Shown here in pieces: positions 7,883-16,276 of a stretch of 64,000 nt of DNA. Source of the DNA: Bdellovibrionales bacterium (GTDB lineage: Bacteria; Bdellovibrionota; Bdellovibrionia; Bdellovibrionales; Bdellovibrionaceae). Location of the stretch: NCBI GenBank assembly GCA_018266295.1, contig JAFEAQ010000006.1:248001-312000 (forward strand). Direction: 5' to 3'. Both the position numbers and the translations under genes were made by a program. Position 1 is the stretch's first letter. Every line of letters begins with the position of its first letter. The notes below the pieces were generated by a model. The model was not told the origin of the DNA, did no database searches, and saw only the letters and a list, made by a program, of their open reading frames with translations.

Positions 7883-8809
7883 ATGAAGAGTCTTATGGTT
7901 CGCACGATCCTTGTGATCGCATCTATTGCTATGACAGCTATTTTATTCCAGAACTGCTCACAGAGCTTTAAAGCCGAAGACAGCAACGGAGCCGCGGACC
8001 TCGGGTCCTCAGCCAACCACGACACCCCACACATTACCTCTGTCTCAACCAAGATGGAGCCCAATACCGACATGGAGTTCTCAGTCTTTGCCGACTCCCT
8101 TTTGCCATCGACCAGCTATGAGTGGTCACACACTTTGAATGGCACCCCGTCGGCTTGTGCCCTGAAAAACGGCAATAAAGCGACCACCTACATTATTAAC
8201 TGCGCCCAGGCCGGTAGCCTCGTGGTGAAGGTCAATGCGCTTGAGGGCAATACTCCAGTGACGATCGCGCCTTACACGCTCACTCTGACAACCACGCCAA
8301 CGACGGGCACGCCCTCTACCAACGAGATCAACTTGCAGGTGAATTTCTCGATCCCGGCCAGTACAGGCGCGACTCCTTGGAATACAACAGCCACCGTGGT
8401 TGAAACTTTCATCGGTCAAACTTTGAAGTTCACGAATAACGACAGCGTCGTTCACCAAATGCATACCGGTGGCAAACCGTGCCCGCACGGCTCTGCCATG
8501 AATCCAGGAGCTTCTACGAATTGTGTAATCTCAAAGGCCTACAACTATAAAACAGATGGCAATCTGTATGATCACAACCTCGGCACGAAGTCGCCATTCT
8601 ATATGATTGCTTACGATGGTTCGGCTCTCTACACGACAAACTGTGCAAGCTGCCACGGGGCCCTTGCCAGTTCTGCGAAAAAAGGTGCGCGCGTTTCTCA
8701 GATCAAGAATGCGCTGTCGGCTGTTCCGCAAATGAATACAAATGCCAATTTGATGAATTTGACTCAGAGACAGATCGAAGCGATTTCATTCGCACTCGGC
8801 GGCAAGTAG
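7883..8809 (+). CDS. Lipoprotein-like protein with cupredoxin-like and cytochrome c regions
   Basis: A 308-residue exported protein. The N-terminal hydrophobic helix ends LFQNCS, so C25 could be lipidated, but the residues before it (F-Q-N) do not fit the usual lipobox. Residues about 160-245 resemble a cupredoxin-type domain with a His/Cys/Met-rich segment (VVHQMHTGGKPCPHGSAM). The C-terminus has a c-type heme site CASCH (254-258) followed by a short helical cytochrome tail ending at residue 308. It probably carries electrons outside the inner membrane; copper binding is inferred. The ATG at 7883 follows GGGGGAA. The LFQNCS end recurs in the gene at 10429. Confidence 0.75.
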   Translation: MKSLMVRTILVIASIAMTAILFQNCSQSFKAEDSNGAADLGSSANHDTPHITSVSTKMEPNTDMEFSVFADSLLPSTSYEWSHTLNGTPSACALKNGNKATTYIINCAQAGSLVVKVNALEGNTPVTIAPYTLTLTTTPTTGTPSTNEINLQVNFSIPASTGATPWNTTATVVETFIGQTLKFTNNDSVVHQMHTGGKPCPHGSAMNPGASTNCVISKAYNYKTDGNLYDHNLGTKSPFYMIAYDGSALYTTNCASCHGALASSAKKGARVSQIKNALSAVPQMNTNANLMNLTQRQIEAISFALGGK

Positions 8810-8844
8810 AAAATAGATAATGGAAAATAGACGGTCGAGTACGA

Positions 8845-9753
8845 CTACTGAGGAACAACCCAGCCTGAGAAGCGCTGGACTTCCTCAGTGATATCCGCCC
8901 CTAGCTCCACATGACGGAAGCTCTGCGGGGAATCCATAATCTTACGAACCAATTTATTCATAATATCATGGCCGGCCTTGTAGAGAACGACGTGGCCCAT
9001 GAGCGGCATTTCCAGAGTCACAAGATCCCCCAAAGCATCGAGAGTTTTATGACGAACAAACTCGTCAGCAAAACGAAGGCCCTCGGGGTTGATCACTGTT
9101 TCATGATCCAAAACAATCGCATTCTCCAAGCTGCCGCCTTTTGCAAGACCGCGGGCTTTGAGCGCCTCGACGTCTTTTAAGAAACCAAAGGTACGAGCGT
9201 TAGCAACATCGCGGCCGAAACTCTGTTCGTTCACATCGATGTCCATCTTTTGCAGACCAATCGCCGGATGAGGGAAGTCGATGGTCACTGTCAAACGCAG
9301 GCCATGGTAAGGAACCACGTAGGCGTGTTTTTCGCCCTCAGAGAAATAAATCGGCTCAGTGATATAGCAATACTTGCGGGGCTGATCTTGCTCCACCATA
9401 CCGACTTCAAGAAGCGCTTTTAAGAAGTCCCTGGCACTGCCATCCCCGATCGGGATTTCAGGGCCATCGAGCTCAACAAAAAGGTTGTCGATACGTAAAG
9501 CCGAAAGTGCTGATAAACAATGTTCAATCGTAGCCACACTGAAGGCCGGGCCACCGATGGTGGTTGCATGGGAAGTTGCTTGAACGTTTTTAGCAGAGAC
9601 CTTTAAAGACGGAGAACCCGGCAGGTCCGTTCTTACGAAATAAACGCCTGTGTCTGGTGGCGCCGGGCGGAATGTCAGTGTGCAGGGATCGCCCGAGTGA
9701 ATACCAATGCCATGAACGAGAGTTTTTTTGCGAATCGTCTTTTGTAAGAACAT
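8845..9753 (-). CDS. lpxC: UDP-3-O-acyl-N-acetylglucosamine deacetylase
   Basis: A 302-residue zinc enzyme for the committed step of lipid A synthesis. Zinc ligands are visible: H78 in IEHCLSAL, and H235 and D239 in RHKTLDALGD. The acid/base residues E77 and H262 are also present, as is LDGPEIPIGDGSA (95-107). Full length for the family. It shows that the organism makes an LPS outer membrane. It is transcribed away from the hemerythrin gene and is convergent with the heme lipoprotein gene. Confidence 0.96.
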   Translation of the reverse strand: MFLQKTIRKKTLVHGIGIHSGDPCTLTFRPAPPDTGVYFVRTDLPGSPSLKVSAKNVQATSHATTIGGPAFSVATIEHCLSALSALRIDNLFVELDGPEIPIGDGSARDFLKALLEVGMVEQDQPRKYCYITEPIYFSEGEKHAYVVPYHGLRLTVTIDFPHPAIGLQKMDIDVNEQSFGRDVANARTFGFLKDVEALKARGLAKGGSLENAIVLDHETVINPEGLRFADEFVRHKTLDALGDLVTLEMPLMGHVVLYKAGHDIMNKLVRKIMDSPQSFRHVELGADITEEVQRFSGWVVPQ

Positions 9754-9871
9754 GGGCTGAATCTACCCCAAAGGCTGGCTCCCTGTCAAAAAATCCTGAT
9801 TTGTGGCTTTTAAGCTCCATTTTCGAACGCAGCAGCCGATAAGAAATACACTCAAATTGAAGGAGGCCGTC

Positions 9872-10279
9872 GTGGCACATATTTTCCAGTGGGATCCAAG
9901 CAAACTTAGCATTCACGTCGACAAGATGGACCAAGAGCATATCAAACTCATCAACCTGATGAATAAGCTTGCGACCCGCTACGAAGAAAAGGCTCCTTTT
10001 ACTGAGCTCGTGAGTATCGCCAAAGAACTGCAAAGTTGGACGATCACACACTTCGATCATGAGGAGAAGTTTTTCGACACTCTTCCCTACTCCCATGCGA
10101 ACGTTCACAAAAAGATCCACAAAGACCTGCTCGCAAAATTAGACGACCACGTTAAGAACTTTGAGAAGTCTAAAACTTTGACAGATGAGTTCTTCCGATT
10201 CCTCAAAGTGTGGTTGACCGCACACATCGCCGGCATTGATATGAAATATGGTGACATTGCCAACAAGAAGGCAGCTTAA
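9872..10279 (+). CDS. Bacteriohemerythrin
   Basis: A 135-residue single-domain hemerythrin that binds O2 at a di-iron site. All seven ligands are present with canonical spacing: H23, H60, E64, H79, H83, H118 and D123. The start is GTG at 9872, set by a consensus AGGAGG at 9861-9866 with five-base spacing; the longer frame from 9803 would put coding sequence through this ribosome site. Probable roles are oxygen storage, delivery or sensing; a lone domain favours storage or delivery. A 9-bp hairpin (10295-10315) follows but lacks a T-run. Confidence 0.93.
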   Translation: MAHIFQWDPSKLSIHVDKMDQEHIKLINLMNKLATRYEEKAPFTELVSIAKELQSWTITHFDHEEKFFDTLPYSHANVHKKIHKDLLAKLDDHVKNFEKSKTLTDEFFRFLKVWLTAHIAGIDMKYGDIANKKAA

Positions 10280-10392
10280 TTTCTCTATTATTTCAGTGGG
10301 AACACCGTTCTCACTTTGAGAAAGACTGTCTTGAATCCTGACATTGTTGAAACTCTAAGGAGTTTTAGACATCGTGGGCCTTCCCGTGGTGG

Positions 10393-10423
10393 CCCCCTGC
10401 TTGCATTACCTGACAACAGGGGG
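10393..10423 (+). promoter_or_regulatory. Hairpin covering the ribosome binding site of the 10429 gene
   Basis: CCCCCTG (10393-10399) pairs perfectly with CAGGGGG (10417-10423) across a 17-base loop. The right arm contains the Shine-Dalgarno of the gene starting at 10429, so the folded form would block initiation. Confidence 0.5.
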
Positions 10424-10428
10424 AATGA

Positions 10429-11748
10429 ATGGGGAAGTTAACACTGGTAGCACTCACTGGGATGTTGGTTTTATTGTTCCAGAACTGTTCCAAAACAGGC
10501 TTCTCAATTGATGACGTCACTGGCACCGGCGGAATGTCCGCTTCGGCTGCATCTACCGACAACGCCTTAGGCAATGACGTTGTTCTCCGTCTCGAACCGG
10601 CACTCGCCATTCGCGGTATGGGCTGCGTTCAATGTCACGCCAATGTCGACTCTAGCATCGTGACCGACTTCGGTTATAAAGGTGATGGCAAAGGCCGTGA
10701 CTACTTCTTTAGCTTGCCGGCTCAAACTGTCGGCTCGGTCACAACAACATGGAATAGCGGTGGTATCTACGGAGACCACGGCAATAACTTCAACACCATG
10801 ACGATTCCTGCCGACAAATCTGTGTTTGTTCCTAAGGCCGTTGCGCCTGCGGCTGTGACAACAGCAACTGCGGCAAAAACTTTGGCTGAATATATTCGTG
10901 GTCAATTCGCTAAATCAACAGATGCAGGCACAAAGGCCGCCAACGTCTATGAAAAATCCAGCATCTATATTGGTGCACCGACTGAAACAGACCTCGCAAA
11001 TGCTTTTGGTGGTTTCGCTGCCAATGAAAGACAAAAATACTTCCGCGATCCTGTGGGCTCACCCCTCGCTGGCTTGCAGGATCGCGGCAACTTCTTCCAA
11101 AACAACAGCGTTGTGACTTGCGACGGAGACCTTCTGTTGCGCGGTCCTTTGCTCTTGCAAAACTTGCAACTGAATACCAGCACAGGTTGCCGTATTCACG
11201 TGATCGGTTCTGTCTTCATCTACGGTCCGATTTCATTCACGAACGCGAACGCCAACCGCAACATTCAGATCACTTCAACCAAAGCGATCGCAATGGGTCT
11301 TGGTAACGTAAAACCGGGCGCCACATTCTGTGAACCAAACAGCAACTGGGCTGTCTATCCAACAGATCCAAGCTGGGCGAAAGCATCTTCTATGATCAGC
11401 CGCTTTACTGATATCTGGACAGATCCAAGTTTCATGCTTCGTCAAAGCGGCGATCCGAAAGCTTTCGGCAACTCCGTTCTTGCTGAAGCTGCCATCATCG
11501 AAGCGGCCGTCGGAACTCTGTACGATGCTGCTTGCCGCGGTGAAGGCCGTAACGTTTCTTTCGAAAGAATCGTGTTGAACGCGCCCGTGGTTCACAGCCG
11601 CTATCAAGGCAACGTCTCAGGCACCATCATCGCTGAATTTGCAGTTATGGCCTTGGGTGACTTTAAATTCAAATTTGACCCGGTCTTCTTGCACGAGCCG
11701 CTCTTCCCACGCTTGAGCAAGAAAATCTATCTTGATGTAGTCGACTAG
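10429..11748 (+). CDS. Lipoprotein-like protein with a single c-type heme motif
   Basis: A 439-residue exported protein of unknown function. The N-terminal helix ends LLFQNCS (possible lipid site C20), the same unusual end as the gene at 7883. One heme-binding motif, CVQCH (66-70), lies near the N-terminus. The remaining 370 residues contain a segment (about 225-270) with regular hydrophobic alternation that looks like a beta-helix (LLLRGPLLLQNLQL). No other family is recognised. The ATG at 10429 sits just after AGGGGGA. Its stop codon overlaps the stop of the convergent gene in a shared CTAG. Confidence 0.7.
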   Translation: MGKLTLVALTGMLVLLFQNCSKTGFSIDDVTGTGGMSASAASTDNALGNDVVLRLEPALAIRGMGCVQCHANVDSSIVTDFGYKGDGKGRDYFFSLPAQTVGSVTTTWNSGGIYGDHGNNFNTMTIPADKSVFVPKAVAPAAVTTATAAKTLAEYIRGQFAKSTDAGTKAANVYEKSSIYIGAPTETDLANAFGGFAANERQKYFRDPVGSPLAGLQDRGNFFQNNSVVTCDGDLLLRGPLLLQNLQLNTSTGCRIHVIGSVFIYGPISFTNANANRNIQITSTKAIAMGLGNVKPGATFCEPNSNWAVYPTDPSWAKASSMISRFTDIWTDPSFMLRQSGDPKAFGNSVLAEAAIIEAAVGTLYDAACRGEGRNVSFERIVLNAPVVHSRYQGNVSGTIIAEFAVMALGDFKFKFDPVFLHEPLFPRLSKKIYLDVVD

Positions 11749-12542
11749 TACGGCAGAAGATTTTCCCAATCCATCAGATTGTACTTTTTAAGAATCTGCT
11801 TCAGACGCCCGCTCTTGCGGGCGTTTTCAAACCACTCGGCGACTTCTTTATCGAGTTTGCGAAAACCTGCTTTATTTTTCTTTGAAAACATCACCACCGA
11901 GCCAAAGCCGGCAAAAGACGCCGGAATGACATGCACCAGAGTGCCTTTGGTCTGTGCGGCACTATAACGAAGCACATTGAAATCACCGAGAGCTACATCT
12001 GCCCGCTTGGTTTTCATCATCAGGATCATTCGCTGTGAGATATCTGCGCCGCTGATTTCAACCAGCTCGGTTTTCTTTCCGCTCTGAGTTTCATCCTGCA
12101 CACTTTCGCGGAAGTCATCGGTCTCAGGCCCCATATACGAAAAAATAATCGTTTTCCCGGCAAGATCAGAAAGATCATACAGACTTTCTAAACGCGTTTT
12201 CCCCATAGTGAGGGCACCGGCATAGCTCACGCCAAAGGGAGTTTCAACAATATCCACATTGGGAAGATAGCGAATCACATACCCTGGCAAAATAGCATAA
12301 TCGATTTCATTCTTTTGCACCGAAGACGCTTGGCGCATGGCTGGGATTTCAACATATTCAAACTTGTAGTGATACTTTTTAGCGATCTCCTCAAGGATAT
12401 CGTAAATATATCCCGTGGGACGGCCCATCTCAGCCATCCCGGTATAAGGCAAAATCCACTCCGTTCCGATCCGAATTTTCTCAGGAGCAGCAAAAGCGAA
12501 AACCGAAAAAAACGAGAGCGCCAGGAACATCCACTTATTCAC
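11745..12542 (-). CDS. Periplasmic solute-binding protein, family 3 (PBPb type)
   Basis: A 265-residue protein with a signal peptide (residues 1-18, ending FAFA) and a type II binding-protein fold: IRIGTEWILPYTG, GYIYDILEEIAKKY, DYAILPG and a C-terminal segment of the family (RKLDKEVAEWFENARKSG). Family 3 proteins usually bind amino acids for ABC uptake. No permease or ATPase gene lies nearby, so it may serve a distant transporter or a signalling role. The start is GTG at 12542, which overlaps the previous gene's stop (GTGA) and follows GGAGG, so translation is likely coupled. The last gene of the ruvC run. Confidence 0.85.
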   Translation of the reverse strand: MNKWMFLALSFFSVFAFAAPEKIRIGTEWILPYTGMAEMGRPTGYIYDILEEIAKKYHYKFEYVEIPAMRQASSVQKNEIDYAILPGYVIRYLPNVDIVETPFGVSYAGALTMGKTRLESLYDLSDLAGKTIIFSYMGPETDDFRESVQDETQSGKKTELVEISGADISQRMILMMKTKRADVALGDFNVLRYSAAQTKGTLVHVIPASFAGFGSVVMFSKKNKAGFRKLDKEVAEWFENARKSGRLKQILKKYNLMDWENLLPY

Positions 12543-13585
12543 TGCCTCCTCCCCTGAATGCGTTTGATCGAACTTTCCCAGAGAGCACGGTCTTTTGTCC
12601 ACTCTTTGCGGAAGGTCGCGGGGATATCACTCATCCACCCGGAATACATCGAAGCCGTCTTCGCCGTCACCGGAAAAGTCGGCACGAGAATTTTCTTGGC
12701 AGGAACACGGCCGTTTAAGAGATCCGCTGCTGCGACAAAGCTTTGCCGCCCTATTTCACCACAGAACTGAGCGGAATCGATCACCGTGATGTTATTTTTA
12801 ACGATGTTCTTGATGGACTCAGGATCACCATCGACTGTTGCGTGCTTGATTTCAGTGCGGCCTGCGGCTTGTAGTTCTTTGACGATCGCAATGCCGCCGC
12901 CGTCATTTACAGACACGATCACATCCACAGAACCTTTTTGCGGGAAGTCTTTTAAAAAATCCTGTGCGGCTTTTTTTCCACCGATAGGTTCTACCGCTTC
13001 ATATGTTTTTAGCACTTGAAAATCTTGATCCAGGTGACGAAGGGTATCGAAAAATCCGTCCAGGCGATCCGTCGTCGATGAAACTTTAGGATAGGCAAAA
13101 ACCACGATCCGAATTTGTGTTTCTTTAGGATAGAAAGAAGAAATATACTCAGCATTCAAGCGGCCCGCCTGATAGTTGTCGCTCGTAACGAAGGCTTCGA
13201 GATCTCCGCCGACAATATACTGGTCAAAAGCAACCACGGGGATTTTAAGCCTATTGGCTTCTTGCAGTTTATACGACAAAGCCGCGTTGTCCGTTGGCTG
13301 AATGATAATGACTGCCGGTTTTAAAGAAATGGCTTTAGCGAATTGCTCAATTTGATTTTTAATTCCGGCTTTACCGTCACCGGCAACAAAGGGAATGATT
13401 TCAATTTTATCTTCGGGTTTAGATTTTTTATTATAGCGAGCGGCCTCGGATTCGAGGCCTTTTCTCATGGCGACCTGGCCTTCGATGTTGCTGCTCCAAT
13501 ACAGAGCCGCCACTTTGCGAGATTCCGCGAAGGCGGTCAGACTAAAAAGTCCGATAAGTACTCCAAGCCAAATCCTTGCCACCAT
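12539..13585 (-). CDS. Periplasmic sugar-binding-type protein (LacI-like fold)
   Basis: A 348-residue exported protein with a signal peptide (MVARIWLGVLIGLFSLTAFA). It has the Peripla_BP_4 layout of ribose/autoinducer-2-type binding proteins: VAALYWSSNIEGQVAMRKGLE, PAVIIIQPTDNAAL, IPVVAFDQYI, the hinge region TSDNYQAGRLNAEY and VSVNDGGGIAIVKELQAAG. No ABC permease or ATPase is adjacent. It starts two bases after the asparaginase stop and overlaps the next gene by four bases, so the three genes form one translational unit. Ligand unknown. Confidence 0.85.
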   Translation of the reverse strand: MVARIWLGVLIGLFSLTAFAESRKVAALYWSSNIEGQVAMRKGLESEAARYNKKSKPEDKIEIIPFVAGDGKAGIKNQIEQFAKAISLKPAVIIIQPTDNAALSYKLQEANRLKIPVVAFDQYIVGGDLEAFVTSDNYQAGRLNAEYISSFYPKETQIRIVVFAYPKVSSTTDRLDGFFDTLRHLDQDFQVLKTYEAVEPIGGKKAAQDFLKDFPQKGSVDVIVSVNDGGGIAIVKELQAAGRTEIKHATVDGDPESIKNIVKNNITVIDSAQFCGEIGRQSFVAAADLLNGRVPAKKILVPTFPVTAKTASMYSGWMSDIPATFRKEWTKDRALWESSIKRIQGRRQ

Positions 13586-13587
13586 AG

Positions 13588-14592
13588 TTATGTCGGCATT
13601 TTGACACGAATACTGCCGACCTCCACACCTTTCCAGTTTTTCACCTTTGGTTCCAGATACTTTTTCAGTGATTGCTTTTCGTCCTCTTTCAACACACCCA
13701 TTTTGTCGAGTAAAAAAGCCGTCGCCGCTTGCGATGCTCGAGAAGCTCCGTCTTCTGCTTTAATGGCAAAAGCCCAGCCCTTTTCAGGAATCACACCACA
13801 AAAAACACCCTCTGCGCCATTTTTAATGATGCAACGGCCTTTCGTCACCTGAATAAAATCTGTGGTAAAATCATCTGTCCCAGAAACATAAAAAGGCTCA
13901 GCTCGAACAGCATCCAAGATTGTTTGTGCGGCCGCACGTCTTTTATCGGATTCTCGTGGATTGATCAGAGCTTGCATGCCGATTGCCAGGTTCTGAAGTG
14001 GAACAGCGTATGTCAATATACCGCACCCATCGATTCCATAATGGGCCTTTTCGTGATCAAAGCGCATCACCTCAGAAAGAACTTTGCGCATACGCACTTG
14101 CGCCGGATGCGAATACTTTTCGTAGCCTTCCGGATTTTCTTTGAGATGCAAACACGTCGCGATGATTCCACTGTGCTTACCAGAGCAATTATTCACAATT
14201 GGAGTGGGTGTAATATTCCGGCGGATCATCTCGTGCGCAGTGGCTTCGTTCGCTGGCAAATGACCACCACAAACAAACTGCTCTTCGCGAATACCCGCTT
14301 TTTTCATGATTTCAGTCACAGCCAGAATATGATTTTTCTCACCCCGGTGCGAAGAACACACAAGAGCTAAGTGCTTCGGTTCAAAACCAAAAGCCTCATA
14401 GGCGCCGGACTCTACAAACGGCAGTGCTTGAAGCATCTTAATCGCTGAACGCGGAAACGTCAGGTAGTCGACATTCCCGAAATAAAGTGCAGGCACTGCT
14501 CTTTCATCCACAACAACGGCCATGACTTGGTGCTGACTTTCCACCACCGAACCACGCAACACTTCCACGGAAAGAGGAATTCTTGCTTTCAT
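13588..14592 (-). CDS. L-asparaginase II-family protein
   Basis: A 334-residue protein of the AnsII-like family (Pfam PF06089), distinct from the classical AnsA/AnsB fold and related to thermolabile asparaginases. Recognisable parts are VEVLRGSVVESQHQV near the N-terminus, CSSHRGEKNH, NNCSGKHSGI and YGIDGCGILTYAVPL. No signal peptide, so it is likely cytosolic and releases aspartate and ammonia. It sits 20 bases after ruvB and two bases before the binding-protein gene, which suggests amino-acid use as the theme of the operon's second half. Confidence 0.85.
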   Translation of the reverse strand: MKARIPLSVEVLRGSVVESQHQVMAVVVDERAVPALYFGNVDYLTFPRSAIKMLQALPFVESGAYEAFGFEPKHLALVCSSHRGEKNHILAVTEIMKKAGIREEQFVCGGHLPANEATAHEMIRRNITPTPIVNNCSGKHSGIIATCLHLKENPEGYEKYSHPAQVRMRKVLSEVMRFDHEKAHYGIDGCGILTYAVPLQNLAIGMQALINPRESDKRRAAAQTILDAVRAEPFYVSGTDDFTTDFIQVTKGRCIIKNGAEGVFCGVIPEKGWAFAIKAEDGASRASQAATAFLLDKMGVLKEDEKQSLKKYLEPKVKNWKGVEVGSIRVKMPT

Positions 14593-14612
14593 TTTTTCAT
14601 CCTCGTACGAGG

Positions 14613-15638
14613 CTAATTGGACCCCGTAGTTTCAAATACTTGGTTTTTAGCAAACTCTGTGATCACACGACCGCGCTGAGTCTTCTGGATGAAGCCTTCT
14701 TGCAGCAAGAACGGCTCGTAAACTTCTTCGATGGTGTCGCGCTCTTCACTCAGAGCCGCCGCGATCGTTTCAACGCCGACAGGACCGCCGGCATATTTTT
14801 CATGTATAAGCTGTAAAATACGGCGATCCATCGGATCCAAGCCGTGGCGATCCACGCCGAGCAAATTCAACGCTGAATTTGCAAGATCTTGCGTGATCAC
14901 ACCATTGGACTGCACTTGCGCGAAGTCACGCACGCGCTTGAGCAAACGAATCGCCACACGCGGAGTTCCGCGGGAACGGCGAGCGATTTCTTCTGCCCCA
15001 CCCTTTTGAATCGTCAGATTCAAAATCTTCGCATCACGTTCAACGATTTGCTGTAACGACTCGCGATCGTAGAAATTCATTCTTTCAACAATCCCGAAAC
15101 GATCCCGGAACGGAGAATTCAATAAACCAGCGCGCGTGGTTGCACCGATCAATGTGAAGGGTGCTAATTGGAACTTCATCGAGCGCGCGCCGAGACCTTC
15201 GCCGGTCACGATATCGATGTAGTAATCTTCCATCGCCGTATAGAGATATTCTTCCACATGGCGGCTGAGACGGTGAATTTCATCAATGAACAAAACAGAG
15301 TGGGGCTTGAGGCTCGTCAAAATCGCCGCAAGGTCGCCCTTTTTATCGATCGCAGGAGCTGAAGTGGCTTTGAAGTCCACTTCCATCGCGTTCGCGATGA
15401 TTTTCGCAAGAGTGGTTTTACCAAGTCCCGGAGGACCGCTCAAAAGTGTGTGGTCCAAAGCTTCGGCACGGCCTTTGGCGGCACCCACGAAGATCTTTAG
15501 CTTTTCTTTCACTTCTTGCTGACCAGGGAAGTCTTCGAATGTTTGAGGACGAAGAATATTCTCCCAAGACTTTTCGCCTTCAGCGAGAGTGCCTTCCAAA
15601 ATTCGACCCGTGCGGTTTTCTTCCATCTTAATTTCCAT
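14613..15638 (-). CDS. ruvB: Holliday junction branch migration helicase RuvB
   Basis: A 341-residue AAA+ motor of the RuvAB complex. Walker A is GPPGLGKT (68-75), Walker B is LFIDEIHRL, sensor I is GATTRAG, and the arginine-finger region GIVERMNFY and C-terminal winged helix (GVETIAAALSEERDTIEEVYEPFL) are intact. The ATG at 15638 follows AGGTTGAG. Gaps to ruvA (27 bases) and to the asparaginase gene (20 bases) mark a single operon. Confidence 0.97.
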   Translation of the reverse strand: MEIKMEENRTGRILEGTLAEGEKSWENILRPQTFEDFPGQQEVKEKLKIFVGAAKGRAEALDHTLLSGPPGLGKTTLAKIIANAMEVDFKATSAPAIDKKGDLAAILTSLKPHSVLFIDEIHRLSRHVEEYLYTAMEDYYIDIVTGEGLGARSMKFQLAPFTLIGATTRAGLLNSPFRDRFGIVERMNFYDRESLQQIVERDAKILNLTIQKGGAEEIARRSRGTPRVAIRLLKRVRDFAQVQSNGVITQDLANSALNLLGVDRHGLDPMDRRILQLIHEKYAGGPVGVETIAAALSEERDTIEEVYEPFLLQEGFIQKTQRGRVITEFAKNQVFETTGSN

Positions 15639-15665
15639 ATCTCAACCTATTTTCTATTTTCTAAG

Positions 15666-16256
15666 CTAGAGCGGTCCTGAAAGGGCCGCTAAGCCTTTAC
15701 GGATGCTGTCTTCCAAGTCCGCATCTTTCGGCAGTGTCGATACGTACTGCTCTACTGCAAGAGGCTTAAAGCCCAAGTTCAACAGTGCCGAAGAAATCTC
15801 AGGATGCGGGTTCGGAGCTTTTTTCTTGCTCGCCGGCTCGTCTTTTTCAATCAGAACAAGCTTGCCTTTCAGAGTGAGAATAATTTGCTCGGCGGTTTTC
15901 TTACCCACCTTCGGCAGGCTTGAAAGCGCTTTGGCATTCCCGCTTTCGATCATCTCGTGAATCTGCGGCACGCGGCCGCCGGAAAGAATGCTTAACGCCA
16001 TCTTGGGACCGACACCATTTACTTTTAACAGCGACAAGAACAAATTCTTTTCTTCTTTTGAGTGAAAGCCAAAAAGTTGAAAGGCATCTTCGCGAACATG
16101 AGTGTGAATCCACACGATCACTTCTTTGTGCAGAAGCGCTTGCAAATCCATCAGCGTGTTTACTGAAGCAAGGATCTCATAGCCAACACCGTTGACATCG
16201 ATCAAGGCCGCATCCGGCGCTACTTCAACCACTTTTCCTTTAAGATAACCGATCAT
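15666..16256 (-). CDS. ruvA: Holliday junction DNA-binding protein RuvA
   Basis: A 196-residue protein with the three RuvA regions: an N-terminal OB fold (MIGYLKGKVVEV, DVNGVGYEI), two helix-hairpin-helix motifs (LLKVNGVGPKMALSIL and LPKVGKKTAEQIIL) and a C-terminal domain that contacts RuvB (SSALLNLGFKP). It loads RuvB on four-way junctions. It lies between ruvC and ruvB on the same strand with short gaps. Confidence 0.97.
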   Translation of the reverse strand: MIGYLKGKVVEVAPDAALIDVNGVGYEILASVNTLMDLQALLHKEVIVWIHTHVREDAFQLFGFHSKEEKNLFLSLLKVNGVGPKMALSILSGGRVPQIHEMIESGNAKALSSLPKVGKKTAEQIILTLKGKLVLIEKDEPASKKKAPNPHPEISSALLNLGFKPLAVEQYVSTLPKDADLEDSIRKGLAALSGPL

Positions 16257-16276
16257 AAAGACCTCTTAGAATAAAA

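Noticed and set aside
7648-8073. 141-residue minus-strand frame over the start of the 7883 lipoprotein gene
   Set aside because: It overlaps the well-supported lipoprotein gene and the ald upstream region and shows no protein features.
10295-10315. Hairpin after the hemerythrin gene considered as terminator
   Set aside because: A 9-bp stem with one G-T pair but no T-run; left as an unassigned hairpin.
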